DNA of 64,000 nt from Scatophagus argus (lineage: Eukaryota > Chordata > Actinopteri > Scatophagidae): NCBI RefSeq assembly GCF_020382885.2, contig NC_058515.1:9841223-9905222 (forward strand), in the 5' to 3' direction. Made by a program: the position numbers and the translations under genes. The notes under the pieces were generated by a model, which made no database searches, had not been told where the DNA came from, and saw nothing but the letters and a program-made list of their open reading frames with translations. Numbering within the stretch: the stretch's first letter is position 1; each line of letters begins with the position of its first letter. Shown here in pieces: positions 12,221 to 23,274 of this stretch.

Positions 12221-14399
12221 GAAGATGCTTGATTGGAGAGGAGGAAACTTTCCCAGAGAAAACCATAAAACTGATTGATGACTTCCCTCGAGGAATGTTT
12301 CCCCAGGTGTGCTTTGTGTGTGTGTGTGTTTGAGTGTGTGCATGTGTGTGTGTCTAGTAGTTACAAGAAATGCTATCCTTGGACGCGGGACAAGTGCAAT
12401 AAAGAAAATTGAGGGGTGAAACAGCACGTTTATGCGTCGATATTGCACTTTGGCAACGTAAACACAAAGACGCAAGAGAATTCACTGGGCTGAGTTGGAA
12501 CTAAATTAGTGCCATTTAATGAATTATGTAAACAACAAAAATACTACGTGATAACAGAAATCATCCCTTAAAATGATATGAGAAAATGTTAAAGTGCTCA
12601 AAGAAAAACTCCACTCAGGTGGGACTTGGCTGCTGCTGCTGCCAAAGTTTGCGCCCTGCAGCTAAGAGTGTGCTGAGAAAATCAAATCATAATAAACAAA
12701 ATGCCTCGCAGGAGTAATAACAAAAGTGAGCATTAAGCCACCGTGACAGAATAAGAGCAGATTTCACAATAAATGGGCGTCTATTTGATGGATTAGCTGT
12801 GCTTTGATGTTTAAAGTGCTGCAGTACGTGCTTTGGTGTAACGATCACATGTGAACAGGAAGATGTAACACGTATTGAAATTAGACTCATTTTCATCTGC
12901 AGTGTGCATTTGTTTCTCAATTACTGGAGCAACAAAACACCATAAAACCTTCCTTTGGCACCACAGATGATGACGTGTGTGATCCTCTGATGAATTCAAA
13001 TATGGCTGTAACATATTTACAAGCATAATTAATTGTGTGAGGGGGAAGATTTATTGAAAAGGCTTTAAGTAATCCATACTCAGCCTTCCTGCATCTTCTG
13101 AAAAACTTTAACAATTAGAGTAAATAAACTGGTGCAGTTCGCTGTGTGTTGTACTTCGGGGTATCCACGTTTGGAGGCTGTAAGAGGATCCTTTCGGAAA
13201 TGTACATTCATGTCCTGTACGTTTTGGGGATCACCTCCCTCCATCTCAGTAGACCTTCAAACAGATCAGGTCCTTCTCCAGTGCATACAGCAGTATGGAG
13301 ACGAGAGAAACCCTCCAGCTGATCCAGATGATTTCCTCTGGACGCCAAAATTTTGCATTAAAATCGCAATTGTTCTTCCTCAGGAATCTACACAGAGCAT
13401 TTCCTCATTGGTAACTATGATGATTTGTTTGAGACAAGAGTGATGTCTTAAATAAACAAAACAAGTAAAAAAAACCCAATAACCCTGACTGAAGGCTTTG
13501 GCTCTGAAAACATGACTGGCAAAAGGAGCACAGTGGAAAATTATTGTGGTTGAATCCAAACGCAGTGCTTTTGTTTTTCCAGGTTTCCATCACTTTGTCT
13601 CTCAGCACTGACAGATGCTGGACGAAGAGCAAACTGTTGTTCTGCAGCGAGGGAAAACTCACCAATAAACCGCAAGTTAACCCGCTGCCTCGAAGGATCA
13701 GTGGCCGAGAGAGAAGATCAGAGTGTTTTACCTTCTGCTTGTGATGATATAACAATACCTGGTCCTTGAAGGGGAACAGAGAACTGGCTGCCAGCTAGAA
13801 ATCCACAAATTCTGACAGACGTTTGGTGGCCTAAGAGTCTAAAATGTGAACTGGGAACCTTGTTAGGCTCGAGCAACCGCAAGTTTGGACAAGCTTGGTC
13901 CATTTTCGATCTTTTCAAATGAAATAGTGGCACAAAATTCATCTTCTCTTTTTTTATTTAGGCCCCAAAAAGAAACGTTTTGTTTCACGGTGAAGTGAGA
14001 AACACATGGGAGGGAGTGCAGCTTTTCAGCTTTGTGCGCTTTTATCATGCACGGCTGAAACATAAACCGCAAATGGAAAAGAAATCGAGTTAGTGGTTAC
14101 ACATTTCGGCTGTGTGACTGATCTCGACAGCCGGATTGCGACTACTAAGATAATGTTAACGTTTTAATGTCCAGGAGAAGCAAATCCACAATCTTGGTTT
14201 GCATACAAAAAATAAACGGTAAACACTGCAGCAGAACGTGTCAGTAAGTATTAAGGACAATTTTATTTTAATTTTGTGTTTCTTTTCTGTGTGTCCGCAG
14301 TACTTGGACACTGTTTTATTTTCAACAAGTTCATTTGATTGATTTTTTTAAAACAATTCTTATATTATCTGACATTATTGTTGGGTATTTTCTTGCCTC

Positions 14400-14483
14400 A
14401 TTTGCAGCCCTGATGTTTTAATCCTGGTTGTAAAGCACTTTGTCACTTTGTTTTGAAAAGTGCTGTATAAATAAAGTAATGCA
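14400..14483 (+). repeat. Retroposon 3' tail
   Basis: Contains GTAAAGCACTTTGTCACTTTG followed by AAAGTGCTGTATAAATAAAG, the shared 3' end seen in many fish LINE/SINE elements. The body of the element is not recognisable. Confidence 0.5.
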
Positions 14484-15049
14484 CATTTTGTCAGTGCTGT
14501 TGTTGTACCAGTTTCACTCTAGTGAGCAAAAACAACAAAACAAGTGAAACAACATTAAGTTTTTCAGACACGTCACAGGTGGGTAAACACCAGTTTTATT
14601 AAACTCAGTTATTAATAGTCAGCTTTCAGGGGAGAAATATCATTGGACATCTCCCTGTGCAGCTCTGCAAGGACAGAAAATCAGAATTAATTTAATCATC
14701 TGATCATTTTATGTGCACAGACTACAGTACAGGTAGAAGAAGCAGTGCCAGTTTGCCTGGGCTTTGTTTTTCTCCTCACTGCCCTCTTGTGGTTAGACTT
14801 GGCACTGCTGCTGCAGCTCTCGCGGAGGTCGTGAGGCCGTCCACTGACCTCCACCCTGACCTTTTATTTATTTATTTATTTATTTTAATATGTCCTTTTG
14901 AGACCTCCCACTCGTAAAGGAACAAGCCTTGTTCACTTGGTCTTTCTTTGAAATGGGCTCTGAAATTTCAACTTTCAAGTTTAAATCTTTCTTTCAAATT
15001 AATGAAACTTTTGGCCTTGATTTGGCTCCACAGTATTAAAAACATGAGA

Positions 15050-16505
15050 AATCGGTACAGACAAGTGCGCCTGTGGTCCTGGCGGAAGAGGAAAGACCCG
15101 AGTTGAATCTGGAGGAGCTGGTCTTGGACTCTGGGCAGGAAACAGGAGCTAGAGCCCTGCAGCTGGGAGTCTGCACAACATCTGCAAAGACCAGACACAT
15201 CCATATCAGATTTAACTTCTGCCCTCAGCATTTATTACATCAGTAATTTGGGTGCATTTTAAAATAGCAGGATACCAACATTGGAGGGATTTATACCGGG
15301 CCACTAAATGCGGGCCACTAAAATCCATTCAAAGGAAGTAGTTTTCATTTGGAAAATTAACTGGAGGAACCGCTGTAGACATTAAAGTCACAAGAGCTCA
15401 GCCCTGGTGGTCTACGACAGGGCATCTGGGGTAAGAGTTAGTGTCTGAGGTCAGAGTAGCCACACAGCTGTCTACATACAGACGAAGAGGAAGAGGATGA
15501 TGATCCACAGAGGCCTCTATGTTGACTGTTTCACCCAGGAATTAAACAGAAAATTTTCTCTCACTGTGCCACCCATCGAAGGAATGAGAACATATAAATA
15601 TTTACCAAGTTTAATGGTTTATTCCGGGGGGGGAAACACTATTTGCTGAATTGTATTTAGAAATTCATCAGTTGTAACATAGATTGAAATCAGCATTTTG
15701 TGCAGGAAAGAAGTCTTGCATTTGGATGTTAGGGTTAAGAAATACTTTTGAAGTTTGTTTACATTTTACACTAAGCAGTAGTGGTTCCACTATTTTCTTC
15801 TTCTGCCACATTTAAATATAAAGCTTTTACAAAAGAATGTGTTAATTTCATTTTTTAAAATAATTTCACCTTGTCCTCAGTGGTCCTGCTTATGGATTGT
15901 TTGTCAACCAGACTGTAAACCAGCTCACCTGTCATGAGCCTGACAGGTGAGCAGCAGTGTAAAGCGTGGAGACCATTAAGTGTGTGTAAATACACCTTCC
16001 ATGTTCACAGTGAATGGGAATAGCAGCTCCACCTGCCTGCAGCATGTCTCCAGGTGATGTTGGAGATGGGAGAGTACAGCAGCAGGCTGTTGTATAGCAC
16101 AGCACTGTGGGTGAACTGCATGCAAGTTGTATTATCAAAATAAAACCACTAGGTGGCAGTATTATGCAGCTGGGATCCATAAAGCACTATTTTACATCAA
16201 TGCTTGCTCTGGAATAAAAGTGACATAGTTTGATTATCAGGAGGCTCACAAACCATCACTTCACTCCCACAGTCGGTCACAGGTGATCTGATGATGCACT
16301 CCCTGTTTCCTGAGGCTTTGGCTGTGCAGCCATGTTGTTCACTGCTGACAGCCCCAAGTGTGAAGTGCTTGGGTTCCACAAGCAGACCGGGGTCAAACAG
16401 ATTAGCTTTCATCACAACCTCGATGCCGTCCTCATGACAGTTCGCCACAAAGGTCCTGACTTTGTGATCCCCAGACTGAGAGGACGCAAAGTGTTTCTCT
16501 CAAGA
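15050..16505 (-). pseudogene. ZP3-like zona pellucida glycoprotein, degenerate
   Basis: Four exon-like blocks in the right order match a fish ZP3-type egg-coat protein. Block 1 (about 16499-16254) is the ZP-N part (VANCHEDGIEVV, TDCGSEVM). Block 2 (16104-15996) reads AVLYNSLLLYSP, then slips one frame to GGAAIPIHCEHGR. Block 3 (about 15595-15412) has DGWHSERKFSV, a TAA stop where a Tyr is usual, then FLGETVNIEAS and LYVDSCVATL, and ends at a site where the expected donor GT reads CT. Block 4 (15181 to about 15050) is the ZP-C end (DSQLQGSSSCFLPRVQD). A frameshift, a nonsense codon and a broken donor make function unlikely. No signal-peptide exon or C-terminal membrane anchor was found. Orientation and block order argue for a decayed intron-containing copy, not a retrocopy. 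Confidence 0.8.
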
Positions 16506-16688
16506 GCAGCCAAGTCAGTGAAGGACAGAACAAGGGGTTCGGTTTGCTAAGTGTTGCACCAGGTTGTCTTGAATTCAGACCAAATAACTAAAAAAATGGT
16601 AAGGTAAATAAATATAAGAACCATTGCAGCGCTGAAAACAATTCACAAAATGCAAACTCAAAAGCCAAAACTGTTATAAAAAAAGTGT

Positions 16689-17084
16689 TTTATTAACAAC
16701 AAAAACAAACTGTACATGTTGCATTTAAAGACTGTAAACTGGGGTGAAAAAATACTGATGTGTACCATAAAACGCTGGCATAATCAGAGATGCAACAGCG
16801 TATACACATAACCTTAATCCAAATGTGTGAGTGTTTAAAAAAAAACATTCATATAAAAATAGCAGGAGAAATTTAGTGTTTTAAGTATATAAAGCATAAT
16901 GCCAATCTATTATAAATTCCATCATAAACCCTAATACATTTGGCAGCAGAAATGTGGTGTTAGTTTACCTTATGTGACACTGAGCCGATAGCTAAAACTG
17001 TGGAACAATACATTCATTCTTTGCAGCTTTCCCACTGAAACTGAGGTTATTTTATTATCTTCTGCATTGGCGCTTTGCATTTCC
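16689..17084 (-). other. cnpy4: cnpy4 3' UTR
   Basis: Downstream of the cnpy4 stop in minus sense. An AATAAA signal at 16694-16689 (plus-strand TTTATT) is the likely polyadenylation signal and gives a 3' UTR of about 400 bases. Confidence 0.55.
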
Positions 17085-17450
17085 TCAAAGCTCCCCAGCG
17101 TCATGCGTTGCTCCCTGCTCTTCTGTGCTGTCACTTTCTGACTCCCCCACGTCTCCTTTCCACACCTCGTTTATACATTCTGAAGGAGGGAGAGCGGAAA
17201 AAAGGGACGCACATGTGGGATGAGGTTTTTTAGAAAACTGCTTGACACAAATGTTGACATATATAGCAACATAGCAGTCGTGAAAGTTCAAGACACGTAA
17301 AGCTTTGCGCACACTCGTCGTCTACCTCGCTCTGACGCCTTGAGGACGTGCTTCTGACAGAGGAAGTTCTCCAGCCTCTGGTCCTGGTGATGGAAGTACC
17401 AGTCCTCCACGACGTCCTCATACTGCTCCAGCATCGTCTCACACTGACCG

Positions 17451-17482
<32 letters not shown>

Positions 17483-19044
17483 AGATTACTAGATTTATTC
17501 CTAAGGTTATGTCGTTTTAACAATGTGTTTTTTTGCTTTCCAATAAATGCATGATTATGTGCTTTTGACTGCTTTTAACTTAATGATAAATAAATCATCC
17601 ATCATTAGTTATGTACAAACTTTACATGACAAATCCTCCCACCTGTTTTTTCATGTCAGACACCTCTACAGAGGGTTCATCCCACAGCTCATATGGCATT
17701 CCCAGGTCCACTTTAACTCCTTTATGGACCAGGTTCTTCAGAGTGGTCATGGTCTGACTTGCGCCCTGCAACACATACAAACCAACTAGCGGTCAGTTTG
17801 CTACACAAATGGATATAAATACAAAAATATAAGTTATTGGGTGGAGTTGTCTTGCAATGTGAAATATACCATATACACTGAATGGGAAACTAGTTACTGT
17901 AGATACACTATATGAACAAAAGTATTGGTACATAACTCTTTATTACTGAATTCAGGTGTGTTATGGGGCTGTTTTTCAGGGGTCACTTCCTTTACTTGAA
18001 GGTAAATCTTAATGCTTCAGCTTCCAACTTTGTGGCAGCAGTTTGGGGAAGGCTCTTTTCTATTCCTGCATGACTGTGCACAAAGCAAACTCTGTAAGAG
18101 TCTGGTGTGGAGGAACTTGACTGCCCCACACAGAGTCCTGAGCTCAACCCCACTGCTGTTGCTCTACTGCATGAATTGGGAGAAATTCCCACAGAAACAT
18201 GTGAAAAGCCTTCCCAGAAGAGAGGAGGCTGTTATGGCTGCAAAGCTGTTTGTGTGTTTAGAATATGATGCCATTAAAGTTCCTATTGGTGTAAATGTCA
18301 GGTGTCCCAATACTTCTGTCTTTATAGTGTAGGTGAACGCGCCCTTAAAACCTGCGGCTGAATGCTGGTGAGACCTTCACGTCACCTTGGCGTAGCGGAG
18401 GCTGCCAGGCCTCTCTGCGTGGACACTGTACTGCAGGATGCGTTCACATATGTTGTCTACAGCCTCAGTCAGCCGAGTTTCCCTGTAAGAAGAACACATG
18501 TGCATAAATGTCACAAGTCAGGCGTGCAGGCTTTACATCAGTGCATAAAGCTCACTTTATCATGAGGATTATCAGTCAGCTTTCGAAAGTAATCGTTAAA
18601 TAAAATTTGTGGCACCAGGGAAGCTGTGCCAGGTTTTAAAAAAATTATTAACAGTGACGCACATTCCCCAGAGTTAACTTACGACGTGTTATATTTTATT
18701 TTTCTTCTTCTCTTGCCATTGTCCAACACTTGTCCAACCTCCAGGACTTCTTTGGATCGACCCGTTTTTGCCAGAGCATCCTGCAGCTCTATTGTCAGAA
18801 ACTTACACACTGACGGGACAAAAGCAGGAATAAAACCTTAGAAATGCTGCTTTGTGATCACGCACACGAGAGAAAGGAAACATATGTCATACATACGCCA
18901 TACAGCCGTTATTAAGACACATAAGTAACATCCCAACTAGTGTCGCTTCTTCGTCCCACCTTCGCATTTATTCGGCAGTCTCTCGTCTTCGTCTGCTGTA
19001 ACAACACTGCAGACACAAATCAAAATCAGTGTAAAAAGTTTCAT
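17085..19044 (-). CDS. cnpy4: Canopy FGF signalling regulator 4 (CNPY4), ER saposin-like chaperone
   Basis: Canopy proteins are ER-luminal saposin-fold helpers; CNPY3/4 assist Toll-like receptor trafficking (family knowledge). Six exons join in frame to 214 residues: 19044-18960, 18809-18683, 18482-18386, 17765-17643, 17443-17326 and 17179-17085. Residues 1-17 form a signal peptide ([17 protein letters not shown]). The Cys pattern runs [27 protein letters not shown] and FLCQKHVL. The block [14 protein letters not shown] is diagnostic for CNPY4 over CNPY3. The C-terminus is an acidic tail ending DAGEL, not KDEL. Intron 3 carries a Tc1-like insertion. A (GT)n run, in sense, sits just before the exon 5 acceptor. 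An NRF1-type site lies 90 bases upstream of the ATG. Confidence 0.93.
17451..17479. repeat. (AC)n microsatellite beside the cnpy4 exon 5 splice acceptor
   Basis: An uninterrupted AC dinucleotide run. In the sense of cnpy4 it is (GT)n, starting six bases before the acceptor AG at 17445-17444, where a polypyrimidine tract would be expected. Confidence 0.9.
17906..18329. mobile_element. Non-autonomous Tc1/mariner-like element, copy 1
   Basis: Inverted ends CACTATATGAACAAAAGTAT and its imperfect reverse (ATACTTCTGTCTTTATAGTG) flank 424 bases, with TA on both sides, the target duplicated by Tc1-type elements. The interior carries no transposase frame of useful length. It shares interior text, in the opposite orientation, with the element at 35080-35550. 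It lies in cnpy4 intron 3. Confidence 0.8.
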
Positions 19045-19130
19045 TGTAACCGTTCGTTGTTAAAGCTGAAGGGGGAAATAAAGTTTACTATCACAGCGGC
19101 CACATCGGCATATTTTTGACGATTTGCAAT

Positions 19131-19140
19131 TGCGCATGCG
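19131..19140. promoter_or_regulatory. NRF1-type site in the cnpy4 promoter
   Basis: TGCGCATGCG matches the palindromic NRF1 consensus. It lies about 90 bases upstream of the cnpy4 start codon, with no TATA box, as is common for housekeeping promoters. Confidence 0.5.
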
Positions 19141-20316
19141 TGTTCCAACAGACCAGAGCAGTGCATGCCTGATGGTTGGATTTCAGGGAGGATTGTCGAT
19201 AGAAGAAAACGCCAACTAATTAGTGCTTCATAAGAATTGCTTAACATTTTACCATTACTTTGTTTTAACTTGTTTTTATTTAATTTAGCTTCCCAGAGGA
19301 TTTCTAGACACGTTTCTGAACACCTTTTACTTTACAAAACAATTAGAAATAGAATTATTTTGGTCATCCAAGATATGTTTTCTGTTGGAAGATGCAGCAT
19401 TATAAAGAAAGGTAGGTAAATGTAATGTTTTTTCATCAACGTCGTAATCAAAAATATCAAACCGATGAAATGTACTAGAAAAACCATATTTTATGATGTT
19501 TGTCTGACTTGACTAAAAGCAGAACATCACAAGACAGCAGCTGTTCTAAGGTTTTAGCAACAGCTTCTCAGTTATGTTGAAGTTGGCCTGTTCATAACAA
19601 CAGACCATTGCAAAAATATATTTAAGAAACCCTCTTAACTAAATTAAGATTAATCCGAGCCATTGCATTTAGTTCATCAGCAGTAGGGATGACATTCCCC
19701 CAGGAATGAAAGGATAATTAAGTTGATATTTGGCAGTGAAGTGGTTAAAATAGAAACCGCTTGCCTCTTGGTTTCTCAGGTGTCAGGGGCAACACGCTCG
19801 ACAGCAACAGATACTCCAGGAGGCTGAAGCAGAGGAGGGGAGGGGAAGAGGAGAGGACACCAAAAAGATAAGGCAGAAAACCTGAGGAGAGGCAGCTGCA
19901 GGCCATGTTGATATGAGGACAGGAAAGAAAAGGGGTGAGACACGAGGAGGAGGGGGGAGTGAATGTGCACAGTCACCAACACAGAAGAGCACAGGCAGCA
20001 GTGAGTGACACACACACTCCCACGAAACATGTTTGTTTATGTCCTCCAGCAGCAGGACAGTTTGCACACAGACGTCACAGGATAAAGTGACTGAAACTCA
20101 AGAGTAACTGCAGTGACTGTAGTGTGTGACGGGCGGGAGGCTTTCACGGCTATAATTGTGTGTTATGTCATTTAGCGAGGTGACTGTCTGTCTATTGTCT
20201 GTGTGGAGGGAGATAAAGTTACACGGCAGTGACACCCTGCTCTGTGTGTGTCACGGCTGTATGCACGTGGACTCACACACACAGGTGCATCACACATGAG
20301 GCTGTTACATGTACAC

Positions 20317-20347
<31 letters not shown>

Positions 20348-22029
20348 TACGATACTCAGTCATAAGAGATGGTGCAGCGCTCGCGTGAAGCTGTGGCCTC
20401 GGTTTTCTAATTTGCATTTTATTCTCTTACCTTTCATTTTTATTTTTGTCTCCAGGTCCAGTGAAACAAATCTCTGAGACGACACGGAAGAAAGTAGCTA
20501 CTGGAGATGAATCAAACGCTCTCGACAGATTCAGAGGACGGAAGAAGGAAGTGCCGGTCGGCTTTTAACAGCTGAGTCTGGGACAAAGTAGAAGTGGAGG
20601 AAAGAGGTGACAAATGCTGGCTGTTGGTCACAACAGAGCATGTTGTGAAAGATCTGGATACCCTGGATACCCTGAATGACCAAAGTAGGACCTGGACCTG
20701 GATCCCCTGCCTGAGCTCAAAGAATAGATTATCTCAGGAAAGCAAGTGGATAAACATCTACTCTGACTTTAAGGTACAAGAATTTACCTGCAGTTCATAC
20801 TGGTAAGACAACAATGGTATAAAACTCACTGTCATTTAATGTGTAAACAGTTATTTATAACAGTCTAATGCATGTAATCATCACTGACACGTTTTTAAGA
20901 AAAAGAGATTTATTTTGTAATCTGAAGTCTCTGAGTCTCTGTCAGTCACTGAATTGACAAAAGGATGAATTATTCTTTTCATATGCAAACTATGAAGCTT
21001 CCTGTAAGGATGTTCTTTGTTTGTTTGTATCAAATATTCACATGTTGAGTTCAGTCTTTATCATCGACATGGAAACAGAGTCATTGCTCAGAAAATGACA
21101 TTAGAAACCATCAGTTGAGGCGATAACCAAGTTCAGGCAGGTAAAATTAATGACGAGAAAGAGTGCTAAACCAGAAGTTAAAGTCTAAACCAGAATAAAA
21201 TCATATTCAACAACAGTCTAATCATATAATACTGAATGTTTGCTGAAACTGAAATGACAAATCCAAAAAACATCCGATAAAAGGCAATTCTGGACAACTA
21301 CAGCGAGATGTGTTCAAAAATACTGAAAATTAAATGACACATCAATTGCTATTTCATTTAGCTGTGACTGATTATTCATAATTGATGGTCTGTTTTCAGT
21401 TTTAATTAATCACACAATCTCATAAGAGCTCAGATCAAATAATAATGTTGAGTCACAGGAATTCATGATTTATATTTGGTTGCTGCGCTCACTGAAACCC
21501 TTTTTCACATACAAAGATGGACAATGTGTCTCCACTTCCTCCCACTGTACAGAAGTGAAGCCAAAAGATCCCGGACACCAGCACTGCCATCTTGTGCTGA
21601 TGATGTCATTTGGAGCCAGAGTCTGTGCAGTAGTAATCAGGCTTTGGAGCAACATCAACATCGGTTACAAGCAGCACCAGTTGATACATTGCGTGGTTTT
21701 TCACGCCTAACAAGACCATAGCTGTATGCCTACAGGCAGCAGTAACACAGTATTGTGTATACGGCTCATTTAATTGGACACAAAAAAAGACAAAAGCATG
21801 CAAAACCACAACTTTTATTTGTAGTAGATCTTCTTTGCGGCCATCTTGGTTTGCGAACTCGGTGTCCTCCGAGGACAACCAAGTTGACGAATTGGAATTC
21901 CGACTGTGAGTGGTGTTTGATTTGTCACTTCCACCTTTGGAAGTTGGAAAACAACTGGGAAAACGACTTACAAGTACAAATCCAATGCGGCATATGTCCC
22001 ATGTGTTAACACGCAGGGTGAGGGATTTA

Positions 22030-22090
22030 TGACCTGTTCTGCAGCCAACCACCAGGGGGCGAACAAGATGCTTTGGCTTCACATTTGATT
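22030..22090. repeat. Teleost interspersed repeat fragment
   Basis: Contains CTGCAGCCAACCACCAGGGG followed by GCGAACAAGATGCTTTGGCT, a text I recognise as a widespread fish repeat. Element class unknown. Confidence 0.45.
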
Positions 22091-23274
22091 AGCTCTTGGG
22101 AAGTCATCCATCAGACAATGATTCAAGCGTGATAAGACACAAATTTGTCGTGAATGAGTCTCCTGTGTTTTCCTTCAGTTTGTGTGTGTGTCGCTGCTTA
22201 AATCTGATACAAGAAAAGCAAAACCTCGCTGATAATTGATGACACTGACCTGCACGGCATCTGCAAACCCAAGCACCTACAAAGTTTCATCTCTGCTTTT
22301 CCTATCTGCACCCCAAGGCCCTGAGCTGACCCTGGCATGAACACACACACACACACGCCTGCTCGTGTCCACATACACACACACACGCTGCTGAGTCCAG
22401 CAGTTGATATCACTGATGACTAAAATGGTACTGTTCCTGCTGTCCTCACCCAACACACTCTCACACACACATTGACCATAGCTGTAGTACACAAAACAAG
22501 ATTAAATGTTTGTCATATTTGCAGTGGTAACTAATAAATTTAATTGCCAGTTTACTACAGGATGTTGCATCATGAACACGTAGGTGGAGCTTTACACACT
22601 TTATATTACTGTGTTTGATATCAGTCAGTGTAGCCAACAGGTTTGATTTATCTCTTCTGGTACTGCCTTGTACTATTATTATTAGTCAGCCTTCAGTAAA
22701 GGAAAAAGATTACACACCAGTATTTTATTTAGCATATTTATACAGCTTACTGTACTATCTGGTAAACCATTTAAGCAGAGTCATTCATTAACAATGGCTC
22801 CAGTGTTTGCATTAAAACAGCGGCCTTTTTGTCTGACTGAAGTAGTAAAGTGATTGGGTAAACTTTGAAAATGACTATCGAAATATATATCAAAGGAGGA
22901 TGCAAAAATTTGCCTTTACCGCTCTGAGATGTTTCTCCTTGGTCCACTTTAGAGTTTGTGCTGAAGCTACCAGTACACGTAGCCTCAGCATCTTTTATCA
23001 TTCGTCTGTCTTCAAAACAACATTTACATTAACACAGGACATTGCAATGTTATGTAAACTTTAACATTAAAAGTGGAATAAAGTGATCCAGTCATTAGTT
23101 ACATCAGGGCTTAAATGCAACAGTTCAGTGAGTTTGTAAAACAGCTGAGCAATTTAATCAATGAAATGAAAAGAAATCTCAACATTTTGTATGTTTTATA
23201 ATCTACTAAATATACTGTCACTGTGTTTCTCTTCTTCTTTCCACCTGTCCTGAAGCCTGTCCTCTCCTGCCACA

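Larger units (their letters stand above)
10790..15049. other. Intergenic stretch between netrin and the ZP3-like pseudogene
   Basis: About 4.2 kb with no recognisable coding exon. It holds a possible promoter or enhancer (11465-11550), a hAT-like repeat fragment (about 11064-11145), a GGA-rich purine tract (about 12154-12220), a retroposon tail (about 14400-14483) and a (TTTA)n tract (14862-14886). Open frames at 13132-13443 and 13405-13755 have no family resemblance. Confidence 0.5.
19045..23274. other. Intergenic region between divergent cnpy4 and the calpain gene
   Basis: About 4.2 kb. The cnpy4 promoter is at the left end. The right end precedes the calpain start codon and probably includes its 5' noncoding exon or exons, which I could not place; the stretch after TTTTGTCTCCAG at 20456 is one possibility. 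Simple repeats include (AC)n at about 20311-20347 and 22340-22385. A teleost repeat fragment lies at about 22030-22090. No other coding exon is recognised. Confidence 0.45.

Noticed and set aside
13132-13443. Plus-strand 103-codon open frame
   Set aside because: No family resemblance and no conserved splice sites; it could be a decayed repeat but cannot be supported.
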